This document shows, one piece after another, positions 48,830-56,569 of a DNA stretch of 64,000 nucleotides; within the stretch, counting starts at the first letter, position 1, and each line of letters starts with the position of its first letter. The notes below the pieces were generated by a model. The model made no database searches. It was not told the origin of the DNA and was given only the letters and a program-made list of their open reading frames with translations. The DNA is from Halomonas sp. LR3S48. GTDB lineage: Bacteria > Pseudomonadota > Gammaproteobacteria > Pseudomonadales > Halomonadaceae. The translations under genes and the position numbers were made by a program. The stretch is from assembly GCF_025725665.1 (NCBI RefSeq), contig NZ_CP107009.1:310001-374000 (forward strand). Direction: 5' to 3'.

Positions 48830-50077
48830 CTAGCGCGCTCCGAAGAAGTCGAGCGCGGCGGCAAGCGCCGGGCGCCCGGAGGTTTCCAGCGGTTCGCCGG
48901 CCTGTATGGCGTCCCAGGCCTCGCGCAGGCTCCTGACCCCCGCGGCGGCTCCGTCGGGGTGGGCCAGGATGCCGCCGCCGGCCAGGAACATGAAGTCGGC
49001 GCTGCCGGTTTCCGTCAGCGTCGTCGGCAGGGTGCCTGCCCACTGGCCGGAAGAGAACACCGGCATCACCCGGTCGTCCGAATGCCCGAGCGGCTGCAGC
49101 GAGAGCTTCGCCGCCTGGGCCACTTCCTCGGTCAGGTCGGCAAACTTGCCGCCCATGCCGTGGACATGCAGATGGTCGATTCCCGCCAGCCGGTAGAGTA
49201 CCTGGTAGGCGGAGAAGTCGATTCCCAGCGCCGGGTGACGAGCGAAGGCGCCAAAGCCGTTGCGATGCCCGTGGATGGCCAGCGGCGTCGAGGCGCGCAG
49301 GCTTTGCATCGCCGAGAGACCGCACCAGTTGAGGCTGGCCATCACGCAGGTGCCGCCCTCTGCCTCGACGTGGTCGGCATGGCCGCGCATGGCATCCACT
49401 TCGTCGGAGATGTTGAAAGCCACCATCACGTCGCGGCCGCTGCGTTGTCGCCAGCGGCGCACCCGTGCCATCACCGCGCTGATCCGCTCGCGCACCGGGG
49501 AGTGGGGAGGGTTGCCGGCGATCTCGTCATCCTTGATGAAGTCGACCCCCGCTTCACACAGCCGCTCGACGAGATCGGCGGTCTCCTCGGGGGAAAGGCC
49601 GATATTGGGCTTGAGAATGGTGCCGAACAGCGGTCTCTCCTGGACGCCCAGCGCCGCGCGCGTGCCGGCCACGCCCAGGCGGGGCAGCAAGTAGCGGTCC
49701 CGGTACTCGGGGCGCAGGGTGAGCCCGGTGAGGCGTAGCCCGGTCACCTCTCCCAGGTCGAAGAGGTTGCCGGCCACCGTTGCCGCCAGGTTGGGCAGGT
49801 TGAGGCCCACGTTCTCCTCGGGGTAGTCGATCTCCACCGCCACGCGGCGCCATGGGCCCGAGACGCGTTTGCGCTCCAGGTAGGCGCTGTGCAGGCTGGG
49901 GTGGTCCTGCTCGTCGATCACCTCGACCCTGGCCACACGGGCACCGAATCGCGTTCGCAGCGCCTCGGTCTCACCTTCGACGCGCACGAAAGTGCCCGAA
50001 CTCTGCTCCCCGGCCATCATTTCCGCTACCGAGCGAGGGTCAAGCGGGGTTTCCACGAGATAAGAGGCACGGATCAT
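48830..50077 (-). CDS. RuBisCO-like protein (form IV; OiaX-like transcarboxylase/hydrolase candidate)
   Basis: A 415-residue RuBisCO large-subunit homologue without small subunit. Conserved residues by alignment with RbcL: K156 (GTILKPNIGLS, = K175; the second Lys of KPK is Asn), K182 with D184/E185 (FIKDDE, carbamate and metal site), H269/H271/R272 (IHGHRNGFGAF), K311 in loop 6 (HGMGGKF), and the phosphate site SSGQ and AGGGILAHPDG. The phosphate and metal sites are therefore intact but the CO2-fixation set is not. In known D-apiose pathways such a protein (OiaX) removes the carboxyl unit from 3-oxo-isoapionate 4-phosphate. Its partners are the kinase and the VOC protein in the same operon. 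Confidence 0.88.
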   Translation of the reverse strand: MIRASYLVETPLDPRSVAEMMAGEQSSGTFVRVEGETEALRTRFGARVARVEVIDEQDHPSLHSAYLERKRVSGPWRRVAVEIDYPEENVGLNLPNLAATVAGNLFDLGEVTGLRLTGLTLRPEYRDRYLLPRLGVAGTRAALGVQERPLFGTILKPNIGLSPEETADLVERLCEAGVDFIKDDEIAGNPPHSPVRERISAVMARVRRWRQRSGRDVMVAFNISDEVDAMRGHADHVEAEGGTCVMASLNWCGLSAMQSLRASTPLAIHGHRNGFGAFARHPALGIDFSAYQVLYRLAGIDHLHVHGMGGKFADLTEEVAQAAKLSLQPLGHSDDRVMPVFSSGQWAGTLPTTLTETGSADFMFLAGGGILAHPDGAAAGVRSLREAWDAIQAGEPLETSGRPALAAALDFFGAR

Positions 50078-50619
50078 GCGCTGCGCCTGTCGAGCGAAGG
50101 GAAGGGACGAACCGGGTCGCTGCCATCCCAGTCCTGCGAGGCCTCGCGTATCAGGCGGAACATGTCGCCCTTGGGGCCACGCACTTCGGAAAGCTCGATC
50201 ACCGTGCCGGGGTGATGCTCGCGGTCGAAATAGGCGAAACGACCGTTCTCGCCGACCTCGCCACTCATCTTGACGTTGAACCCCTGGGCTTCCATGGCAG
50301 CCAGGTCGGTGTCGTAATCTTCGGTCCAGAAGGCCACGTGCTGGAGCCCGGTGCGCCCGGCCTGGAGGAAGTCGCGGTACATCGAGGGCGCATCGTTACG
50401 CGTCTGGATCAGCTCGACCTGGATGAATCCCGAGTTGGCCAGGGCGACCGAGTTGTGAACCTCGTACCGCTGCCCCTCGTAGGTGTAGTTCTCTATCGGC
50501 ACGCGCGGATTGTAGAAGAACGGGCCAACGCCCATGACCCGGGACCAATGGTCCATCGCTTCCTCGATATCCGTTACCACGTACCCCAGTTGGCGGATCG
50601 CGCCGAGATGTCTGCTCAT
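50074..50619 (-). CDS. VOC-superfamily (glyoxalase-fold) protein in the RuBisCO-like cluster
   Basis: A 181-residue VOC protein with two beta-alpha-beta-beta-beta units: RQLGYVVTDIEEAMDHWSRVMGVGPFF at the N-terminus and LQHVAFWTEDYDTDLAAMEAQGF near residue 92. Likely metal ligands are the Glu of FIQVELIQ, the His of LQHVAF and the Glu of TVIELSE. The layout is closest to methylmalonyl-CoA epimerase-like or glyoxalase_4 proteins. It overlaps the RuBisCO-like gene by ATGA, so it probably acts on the same pathway, perhaps as an epimerase, isomerase or lyase. No characterised partner is known to me. Confidence 0.8.
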   Translation of the reverse strand: MSRHLGAIRQLGYVVTDIEEAMDHWSRVMGVGPFFYNPRVPIENYTYEGQRYEVHNSVALANSGFIQVELIQTRNDAPSMYRDFLQAGRTGLQHVAFWTEDYDTDLAAMEAQGFNVKMSGEVGENGRFAYFDREHHPGTVIELSEVRGPKGDMFRLIREASQDWDGSDPVRPFPSLDRRSA

Positions 50620-50625
50620 GGAATC

Positions 50626-51903
50626 TCACTTCATGACAAGGTTGGGCAGCCAGGTGGAAAGGCCGGGAACCAGCGTTACCAGCGCAAGGGCTGCGAAAAG
50701 GGAAAGGTAGAACGGGGCGACGCCGCGGATGACCGACTGCAGCGGCATCTTGGTGATGATCGAGACCATGTAGAGGCTCATTCCCACCGGGGGTGTCAGT
50801 AACCCGAGCATCAGGTTGAGCACGAAGACCACACCCAACTGCTCGGGCGGAACGCCTGCCTGCAGTAGTGCCGGGGTGACGATGGGCGCAATGATCAAGA
50901 TGGCCACGATGGCCTCCAGGAACATGCCGACCACCAGCAGCAGCAGGTTCAGGATCAGCAGCAGGACGAGCGGGTTTTCCGACACCTCCAGCAGCCATGC
51001 CCCGGCCCGTGCCGGTACCCGGTCCATCGTCAATACCCAGGCGAAGAGCGCCGCCGCCGCTACGACGAACAGCACGTTGGCCGTGGCCAGCACCGTGTCG
51101 CGTGTGCAGCCGACAAATCCCTCCAGGGTGAGCGAGCGATAGACCAGCAACCCGATCAGCACGGCATAGGCCACCGTCACCCCGGCCGCTTCGGTGGGGC
51201 CGAAGAAACCGCTGATCATGCCGCCTACCAGCAGCACGGGCGCGAGCAGCGCAGGCAGCGAGATCCACGCCTTGCGCCGTATGGCGGGCAGGCTGGGCCG
51301 GATGTCGTCGCGCGGCAGGTCATGCCGGCGCGCCATCACCGCGACCTGGATCATCAGTGCCACGGCCACCACGAGGGCGGGCACCACGCCTGCCAGCAGG
51401 GCGCGGATGGTCGACACCTCGGCGGCCGTGGCGAAGATGATCAGCGGAATGGAGGGCGGAAAGATGGGGCCGATGGTGGCCGCTGCAATGGTAATGCCCG
51501 AGGCGAAGCGTTGACTGTAACCCTGGTGTTCCATCTGGCGGATCTGGATGCCACCGAGCGCGCCGATATCCGCCAGCGCCGCCCCGGACATGCCGGAAAA
51601 TATCAGGCTGACCAGCACGTTGACGTGGGCCATGCCACCGCGGATTCGCCCCACGAGCATGCGCAGCAGGTCGAAGAGATGGGTCGTGACACCCGTCGCA
51701 CCCAGCAGCGAGGCAGCCAGTATGAACAGCGGCACAGCCAGCAGTGGCGAGCTGTCGAGGGTGTTCACGGCCCGCTGGGCGAGCACCGTTACCGGCAGGT
51801 CATGGATCAGGATGACGAGCCCCGCCGACAGGCCAAGGCTGACGGCCACCGGGGCGCCGATGAGCAGGCCCAGGGCGAACAGCATGAGCAGGGTAACGGT
51901 CAT
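50626..51903 (-). CDS. TRAP transporter large permease (DctM) of the acid-sugar cluster
   Basis: A 425-residue membrane protein with about twelve TM helices. It has SGMSGAALADIGALGGIQIRQM, IGPIFPPSIPLIIFATAAEVS, and NLMLGLLTPPVGMSLYMVS, the DctM hallmarks. It starts within the DctQ stop (ATGA) and precedes the VOC gene by 6 bp. It works with DctQ and DctP encoded upstream to import an organic acid, probably a sugar acid given the neighbouring kinase. Confidence 0.92.
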   Translation of the reverse strand: MTVTLLMLFALGLLIGAPVAVSLGLSAGLVILIHDLPVTVLAQRAVNTLDSSPLLAVPLFILAASLLGATGVTTHLFDLLRMLVGRIRGGMAHVNVLVSLIFSGMSGAALADIGALGGIQIRQMEHQGYSQRFASGITIAAATIGPIFPPSIPLIIFATAAEVSTIRALLAGVVPALVVAVALMIQVAVMARRHDLPRDDIRPSLPAIRRKAWISLPALLAPVLLVGGMISGFFGPTEAAGVTVAYAVLIGLLVYRSLTLEGFVGCTRDTVLATANVLFVVAAAALFAWVLTMDRVPARAGAWLLEVSENPLVLLLILNLLLLVVGMFLEAIVAILIIAPIVTPALLQAGVPPEQLGVVFVLNLMLGLLTPPVGMSLYMVSIITKMPLQSVIRGVAPFYLSLFAALALVTLVPGLSTWLPNLVMK

Positions 51904-52397
51904 TCCTCGACCTCCCTGCCCGACGCCAACAGACCGAGGCGGTAGGCGGCCACCACCGCGAGAAAGATCAGCCCGACCAGTGCGGGCATGTAGAACCAAA
52001 GGTTCGGCATGCCCATGGCCGGTGTGGCGAAGCGCCCCGCACGCAGCAGGAAGCGATAGAAGCCGTACAGCGTCAGAACGCAGAACCCCAGCGTTGCCAG
52101 TTCGCCCACCACCAGGCAGAGCCGGCGCCCCAGGCGAGGCAGCAGGTCCACCAGTAGCGTGACCGCCACGTGCTGGCCGCGCAGCAGCAGAAACGGGGCG
52201 GCAAGATAGACCATGGCGATGCCGGCAAAGCGGGCGGCCTCATCGACCCTGGGCAGGCCAGTGTCGAACAGGTTGCGTGCCACGACCTGGGTCACGATCA
52301 GCACGGCTATGAGGACCAGCAGCACCATCGCCACCCCAAGGCACGCTTGGGTCAGCCAGGTGACCGCTCGCCCGACAATCGGCTTGTGCTCGTTCAT
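51900..52397 (-). CDS. TRAP transporter small permease (DctQ)
   Basis: A 165-residue protein with four TM helices and the DctQ motifs VTQVVARNLFDTGLPRVDEAARFAGIAMVYLAAPFLLLRGQHVAVTLLVD. It pairs with DctM encoded next (overlap of 4 bp). It starts 3 bp after the DctP stop. Confidence 0.9.
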   Translation of the reverse strand: MNEHKPIVGRAVTWLTQACLGVAMVLLVLIAVLIVTQVVARNLFDTGLPRVDEAARFAGIAMVYLAAPFLLLRGQHVAVTLLVDLLPRLGRRLCLVVGELATLGFCVLTLYGFYRFLLRAGRFATPAMGMPNLWFYMPALVGLIFLAVVAAYRLGLLASGREVEE

Positions 52398-52400
52398 GGT

Positions 52401-53405
52401 TCAGTCAACGGCCGCGATCTGCTCGTACAATTCGCCGTACTGCGCGGTGAACTCCTCGGCAATACGATCACTGACGCGGGTGCGGAACGCCTCGAGCTCC
52501 AGGCCATCCTCGGGGCCGACGATGTGCATGCCCGCTTCGCGCAGGGTGGCGAAATCCTCGGCTTCCGCCTCCAGCATGGCGGCCGTGGCGCGCTCGCGAA
52601 CCTCGGCAGCGGCTTCGGTGATGGCGTCCCGATGCTCGGGCGACAGCGACTGCCAAGTGTCGTCGTTCATGACGATGACCTGAGCGGCGCTGATATGGCC
52701 GGTCAGCATCATGTGGCTCTGCACTTCATTCAGCTTCGAGGTGACGACCACGTTGACCGGGTTCTCCTGGCCTTCGACCACGCCGGTTGCCAGTGCCGTG
52801 GGCACCTCGGCCCAATCCACGGGAACCGGAACCGCGCCCATCCCTTCGACGGTGGCCATGTAGATCGGGAAGGGAATGGACCGAATCTTGACCCCTTCGA
52901 GATCGTCCGGCGACTTGATCTCCTGGTTGGTCGTCAGGTGGCGGGTGCCGAAGTAGAAGGCGTAGAGCAAGCGCACCCCGGAGGCGTCCACCAGGCCCTC
53001 GTTGAGCTCCTGCATCACGGGCGAATCCACGTCCATCACCGCCATCAAGTGATCGATGTCGCGGTACAGGTAGGGCGTATCGAATGCGGCAAAGGGAGGA
53101 TAGAGCGAGCCGATAGCGCCAGCCGTGTTGTGGGAGATGGCGATCGATCCCGTCGATACCGCTTCGGCCAGCTCCTGAAGCTTGCCGAGCTGCGAATTGG
53201 GAAAGATATCCACCGCGACCTCGCCGTTGGTCTTCTCCGTGATGGCCTCGGCCAGCCACTCGGCCTGCATGCCGGCGATCGAGTTCGGCGTATGCATGTG
53301 GCCATAGCGCAGGGTGACTTCCTGGGCCGCCGCCGTGCCAACGCTCATGGCCAGCGCACCCGCTACGGCCGTCAGGCGGCCGAGCTTGTAGATATTGTTA
53401 AGCAT
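52401..53405 (-). CDS. TRAP transporter substrate-binding protein (DctP)
   Basis: A 334-residue periplasmic receptor with a signal peptide ending at about residue 27 (SVGTAAAQ). The DctP pattern is LRYGHMHTPNSIAGMQAEWLAEAITEKTNGEVAVDIFPNSQLG; the ligand-binding arginine is expected in GVKIRSIPFPIYMATVEGMGA. The group that includes sialic-acid, hexuronate and sugar-acid binders has this form. First gene of the minus-strand operon TRAP-VOC-RuBisCO-like-kinase. It is divergent from a LacI-type regulator 109 bp away, so the intergenic region should hold its operator. Confidence 0.9.
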   Translation of the reverse strand: MLNNIYKLGRLTAVAGALAMSVGTAAAQEVTLRYGHMHTPNSIAGMQAEWLAEAITEKTNGEVAVDIFPNSQLGKLQELAEAVSTGSIAISHNTAGAIGSLYPPFAAFDTPYLYRDIDHLMAVMDVDSPVMQELNEGLVDASGVRLLYAFYFGTRHLTTNQEIKSPDDLEGVKIRSIPFPIYMATVEGMGAVPVPVDWAEVPTALATGVVEGQENPVNVVVTSKLNEVQSHMMLTGHISAAQVIVMNDDTWQSLSPEHRDAITEAAAEVRERATAAMLEAEAEDFATLREAGMHIVGPEDGLELEAFRTRVSDRIAEEFTAQYGELYEQIAAVD

Positions 53406-53514
53406 GACGTTCTCCGGCTGATGTTTTTTTATTTATTTGTAGGTAATGATGTTCGTGCCCTACGATTCTCAAGGCTAGGGCAGGATCCTGCGAAGAGGCA
53501 ATGAGGACTTCTTG

Positions 53515-54549
53515 ATGGTTTTTGATGGAAGGCGGCCGCTGATACCGGATATTGCCGCCATGGCAGGGGTGTCGACGGCGACGGTGGATCGTGTTCTGAA
53601 CCGTCGCCCTGGCGTACGGGAGGCCACGCTGCGCCGGGTGCTCGAAGCGGCCGTGCACATCGGCTACATGGACGAGGAGGAGTTGAGCAAACGGCTCGGC
53701 CCGCGCTTTGCCAAGGTGGTCTTTCTACTGCCCAGGGGAACGAACCCTTACCTCACGGGGCTCAATACGCGCGTACGCGAACTGGCGGCTCTCTCGCCCG
53801 GGCCGGTCAAGGTCAGGAGCCACTTCATCGAGAGCTTCAATCCCGATGCGTTGGCACAGGCGCTGAGGCGCTACGGCAGAAGCGCGGATACCGTCGTGTT
53901 CATGGCCATCGACCATCCACGAGTGAGGCAGGCCATCGACGAACTCGTGATGGCGGGAAAACGCATCATCACCATTATTTCGGACCTGCCAAGCTCGAAC
54001 CGGCACCTCTACCTCGGTATCGACAATTTCGCCGCGGGGCGAACCGCCGCCCAGATCATGGGGCGGTTCTGTCATGTCACCTCGGGCAAGCTGGCGCTCA
54101 TTGCGGCAAGCCGGGCCTACCGTGCCCACATGGAACGCGAGATGGGGTTTCTGGCCCTGACGGAGGCGAACTTCCCCTACCTGAGCGTAATCGGCCCGCA
54201 CGAAGGGCACGACAACCGCGACGAGAACTACCAGAACACCTGCCGCCTATTGGAAGCGCATCCCGATATCGTGGGCATCTACAATGTGGGCGGTGCGTCG
54301 GATGGCATCGGGCGAGCACTGCGCGAATCCCAGCGTGATGCCGATATCTGTTTCATAGGTCATGGACTGACGCCCGATACTCGTAGCATGCTACTCGATG
54401 GAACGATGGATGCGGTCATCACCCAGAGTCCCGACCTGATCTATTCGCGAGCCATTGCCGTGGCGACAGGTGAACAGGCGGACATGGCCCCGGTGGCCAT
54501 GGAAATCTATTTCTCCGAAAACCTGCCCGCAGCGCATCATGTGATGTGA
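53515..54549 (+). CDS. LacI-family transcriptional regulator of the acid-sugar cluster
   Basis: A 344-residue regulator. The LacI helix-turn-helix and hinge are at residues ~8-60 (IPDIAAMAGVSTATVDRVLNRRPGV). It is followed by a sugar-binding protein-like domain with VVFLLPRGTNPYLTGL, LYLGIDNFAAGRTAAQIMGRF and GIYNVGGASDGIGRAL. Recognition-helix TATVDRVLN differs from the usual VSRVLN pattern and is shared with CsiR/XylR-like LacI members linked to oxidised sugars. It is divergent from the TRAP operon and probably represses it until a sugar-acid ligand binds. A TTG one codon earlier is an alternative start. Confidence 0.87.
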   Translation: MVFDGRRPLIPDIAAMAGVSTATVDRVLNRRPGVREATLRRVLEAAVHIGYMDEEELSKRLGPRFAKVVFLLPRGTNPYLTGLNTRVRELAALSPGPVKVRSHFIESFNPDALAQALRRYGRSADTVVFMAIDHPRVRQAIDELVMAGKRIITIISDLPSSNRHLYLGIDNFAAGRTAAQIMGRFCHVTSGKLALIAASRAYRAHMEREMGFLALTEANFPYLSVIGPHEGHDNRDENYQNTCRLLEAHPDIVGIYNVGGASDGIGRALRESQRDADICFIGHGLTPDTRSMLLDGTMDAVITQSPDLIYSRAIAVATGEQADMAPVAMEIYFSENLPAAHHVM

Positions 54550-54612
54550 TACGAGGCAATCACTTCCAGGCACGGCCATAGGGACAAAAACCCTATTACA
54601 GCAGGAGACCCC

Positions 54613-55206
54613 ATGCGACCGCCCCTCGACGACATCGCGCTCGACACCGTCTTCCGCCAAGCGCGCACCCACTACGGCTTCCGGCCGGAGCCCGTCGACG
54701 AGGCCGCCCTGCGCCGGCTCTACGACCTGCTGAAGTGGGGCCCCACCTCGATGAACTGCCAGCCGGCACGCTACGTCTTCGTGATGAGCGAAGAGGGCAA
54801 GTCGCGCCTGCTGCCGGCGCTCTCCGAAGCCAACCGCGACAAGGCCCACGAAGCCCCGGTCACGGTGATCGTCGCCGTCGATACCCGCTTCTACGAACAC
54901 ATGCCCAAGGTCTTTCCCAGCTCGCCCAATGCCCGCGAACGCTTCGCCGCAAACCCCGAAACGACCAGCGATACCGCCTGGCGCAACGGCACCCTGCAGG
55001 GCGCCTATCTGATCATCGCCGCCCGCATGCTGGGCCTGGACGTCGGCCCCATGAGCGGCTTCGACAACGCCATGGTCGACGAAGAGTTCTTCCCCGACGG
55101 CCGCTACAAGAGCAACTTCCTGGTCAACCTGGGCGCAGGCGACCCCGAGAGCCAGCGCCCAAGAGGGGCGAGGCTGGCGTTTGAAGAGGTGGCGGAGTTG
55201 GTGTGA
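54613..55206 (+). CDS. rutE: Malonic semialdehyde reductase-like nitroreductase (RutE family)
   Basis: A 197-residue FMN-type nitroreductase-fold protein matching RutE: FRQARTHYGFRPEPV, LLKWGPTSMNCQPARYVFV, GAYLIIAARMLGLDVGPMSGFDNAMVD and KSNFLVNLGAGD. RutE reduces malonic semialdehyde to 3-hydroxypropionate in pyrimidine breakdown, but rutABCD are not in the window, so a free-standing detoxifying role is possible. GGAG precedes the start. It is 63 bp after the LacI-type gene and could be co-transcribed with it. Confidence 0.88.
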   Translation: MRPPLDDIALDTVFRQARTHYGFRPEPVDEAALRRLYDLLKWGPTSMNCQPARYVFVMSEEGKSRLLPALSEANRDKAHEAPVTVIVAVDTRFYEHMPKVFPSSPNARERFAANPETTSDTAWRNGTLQGAYLIIAARMLGLDVGPMSGFDNAMVDEEFFPDGRYKSNFLVNLGAGDPESQRPRGARLAFEEVAELV

Positions 55207-55219
55207 CCCGCCTTTCTCC

Positions 55220-55651
55220 CTATTTACCAAACTCCTCCGTATCGATTTCCGCCTGCAGCGCTTCGCTGTAACGGGCGCCAGCCACCTGGTCCGGCGTCAG
55301 CAGTTCGCTCAGCCGCGCGAGGGTGCCGGCATCCAGGCGTAGCTCATCGGCTGCCAGGTTTTCGCGCATATGCGCAATGGAGCGGGTGCCGGGGATCGGA
55401 ATCACGTCGTCGCCCTGAGCTTTGAGCCAGGCGAGGGCCAGTTGGCCGGTGGTCACCTCCTGTTCGCTGGCGATGGCCTTGAGCTTTTCGAACTGGCGCA
55501 GGTTGTCGGCGCTGAAGCGCGGCATGCCGCGGCGCACGTCGTTTTCGGTGAGCTGGGTGGCTTCCGTTATGGCGCCGGCCAGGAAGCCGCGGCCGAGGGG
55601 GCTGAAGGCGACCTGTCGAGGCCTGCTCGGGTTATGCAGCTCAAGCTCCAT
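55220..55651 (-). pseudogene. 3' fragment of a duplicated aldo/keto reductase gene
   Basis: Only the C-terminal ~130 residues of an aldo/keto reductase remain (from VAFSPLGRGFLAGA onward), preceded by about 14 unrelated residues. The barrel N-terminus with the catalytic Asp/Tyr/Lys is missing. The segment is nearly the same as the end of the full gene at 56570-57571, differing by about 15 substitutions and a 4-residue deletion. It cannot form a complete TIM barrel, so it is scored as a pseudogene remnant. Confidence 0.85.
55229..55613. repeat. Direct repeat, copy 1 of the duplicated aldo/keto reductase 3' region
   Basis: This stretch aligns in the same orientation with 56579-56975. The homology starts at aaactcctccgtatcgat on both sides and stops abruptly at gaaggcgacc. 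Copy 2 is 12 bp longer because of an extra four codons. The two copies are about 1.35 kb apart and enclose the cupin gene. Confidence 0.85.
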
Positions 55652-55708
55652 GGCTGTCAGATTTCGGAGAATACGCCCCCTCTTTTCCTGCCTCCCATAA
55701 GTCAGTAA

Positions 55709-56125
55709 TTACCTTGCCTCGACTGGCAGTGAAGCCGAGCTATCGAGTGGCAGCGTTGCGTCAGCCCCAGCTTCCTTGACAAAAAAAACCAGAAATTTAG
55801 CCGGTTCGGTATCGCTCGCATTCCTGGATAAACTATGAATATCCGTAGGTGACTCATAAAAGGTCTGTCCAGCTTCCAACGTAACTACATCACCACCCTC
55901 CACCTGCATTTCTACCTTTCCGTTCAGTACATAAACGAAAACATGGGCATTATGCCGGTGTGGCGCTGACAGCCCCCCTGGCTCGTATTGCACAGTCAGC
56001 ATCTGGACTTGGGGAGAGTCGGGCAGGCTAGCGAGTGTTTCAGACATGAGAGGGGTTACCTCTCCCCCCATGGCGGCTCCGGCACTGCAGAAAAGTAAAA
56101 CTGCCAATGGTTTAGTCGTTTTCAT
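55709..56125 (-). CDS. Exported cupin-domain protein
   Basis: A 138-residue protein with a signal peptide (LAVLLFCSAGAAMGG) and a single cupin barrel. Metal-binding motif 1 is about residues 60-75 (HRHNAHVFVYVLNGKVEM, His residues at HRH) and motif 2 is ESPTDIHSLSRNAS. Small periplasmic cupins of this type are of unknown function, sometimes linked to quercetinase-like or stress roles. The gene is AT-richer than its neighbours and sits between two copies of an aldo/keto reductase segment. GAGAG precedes the start. Confidence 0.8.
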   Translation of the reverse strand: MKTTKPLAVLLFCSAGAAMGGEVTPLMSETLASLPDSPQVQMLTVQYEPGGLSAPHRHNAHVFVYVLNGKVEMQVEGGDVVTLEAGQTFYESPTDIHSLSRNASDTEPAKFLVFFVKEAGADATLPLDSSASLPVEAR

Positions 56126-56569
56126 ATCGTTTCTCTCGGTCGTTGTGGATAGAGAAAGCCATTGCTGTTGCTGTTGCGGTGCGGCTTCGTAGATTTGCGG
56201 CAACCATTGAGGGCTGCACGGTGAACATTACTGACGGCGAGAGGAGGGAATTGTATATTTTCGTCAGAAATGAGCGCTGCACTTTGGCTACGGCAGTCGG
56301 TCAATGAAAGCGGCGGACCCAGCCGTGAGTGTCAGGTTGTTGAGCTGGTGTTGGTGGGCGTTACTGGCTGGAGTATTAAGTCAGATACAGGGCATCGGCG
56401 TGGCGTGCTTCGCCTACACCCGCTGCTGCCGGTGATGCAGCAGCAGACTTAGCTGAGCGACGCCCAGGCAGCTCATAAAGGAAATGATCCAGCAACCAAG
56501 GCGCCGGCGCGTGTGCGCACAGGCAGCAAAAAAACCATGGGGTGGCAGAACCAATATGGCGAGCTGCCC
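56126..56569. other. Intergenic region between the cupin gene and the aldo/keto reductase gene
   Basis: About 440 bp, AT-richer than the flanking genes, without a convincing reading frame. Near the cupin end it should contain the minus-strand cupin promoter. A small gctgctgc/gcagcagc hairpin lies around 56421-56444. No insertion-sequence ends or transposase remnant could be recognised. Confidence 0.4.

Noticed and set aside
48830..50077. Initial suspicion that the RuBisCO-like protein lacks the loop-6 lysine
   Set aside because: Re-aligning on DHLHVHGMGGKF places K311 at the loop-6 lysine position. Only the second Lys of the KPK motif is changed.
53406..53514. A LacI operator between the LacI-type gene and the TRAP operon
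   Set aside because: No convincing palindrome with a central CG was found by eye in the 109-bp gap; an operator is expected but not claimed.
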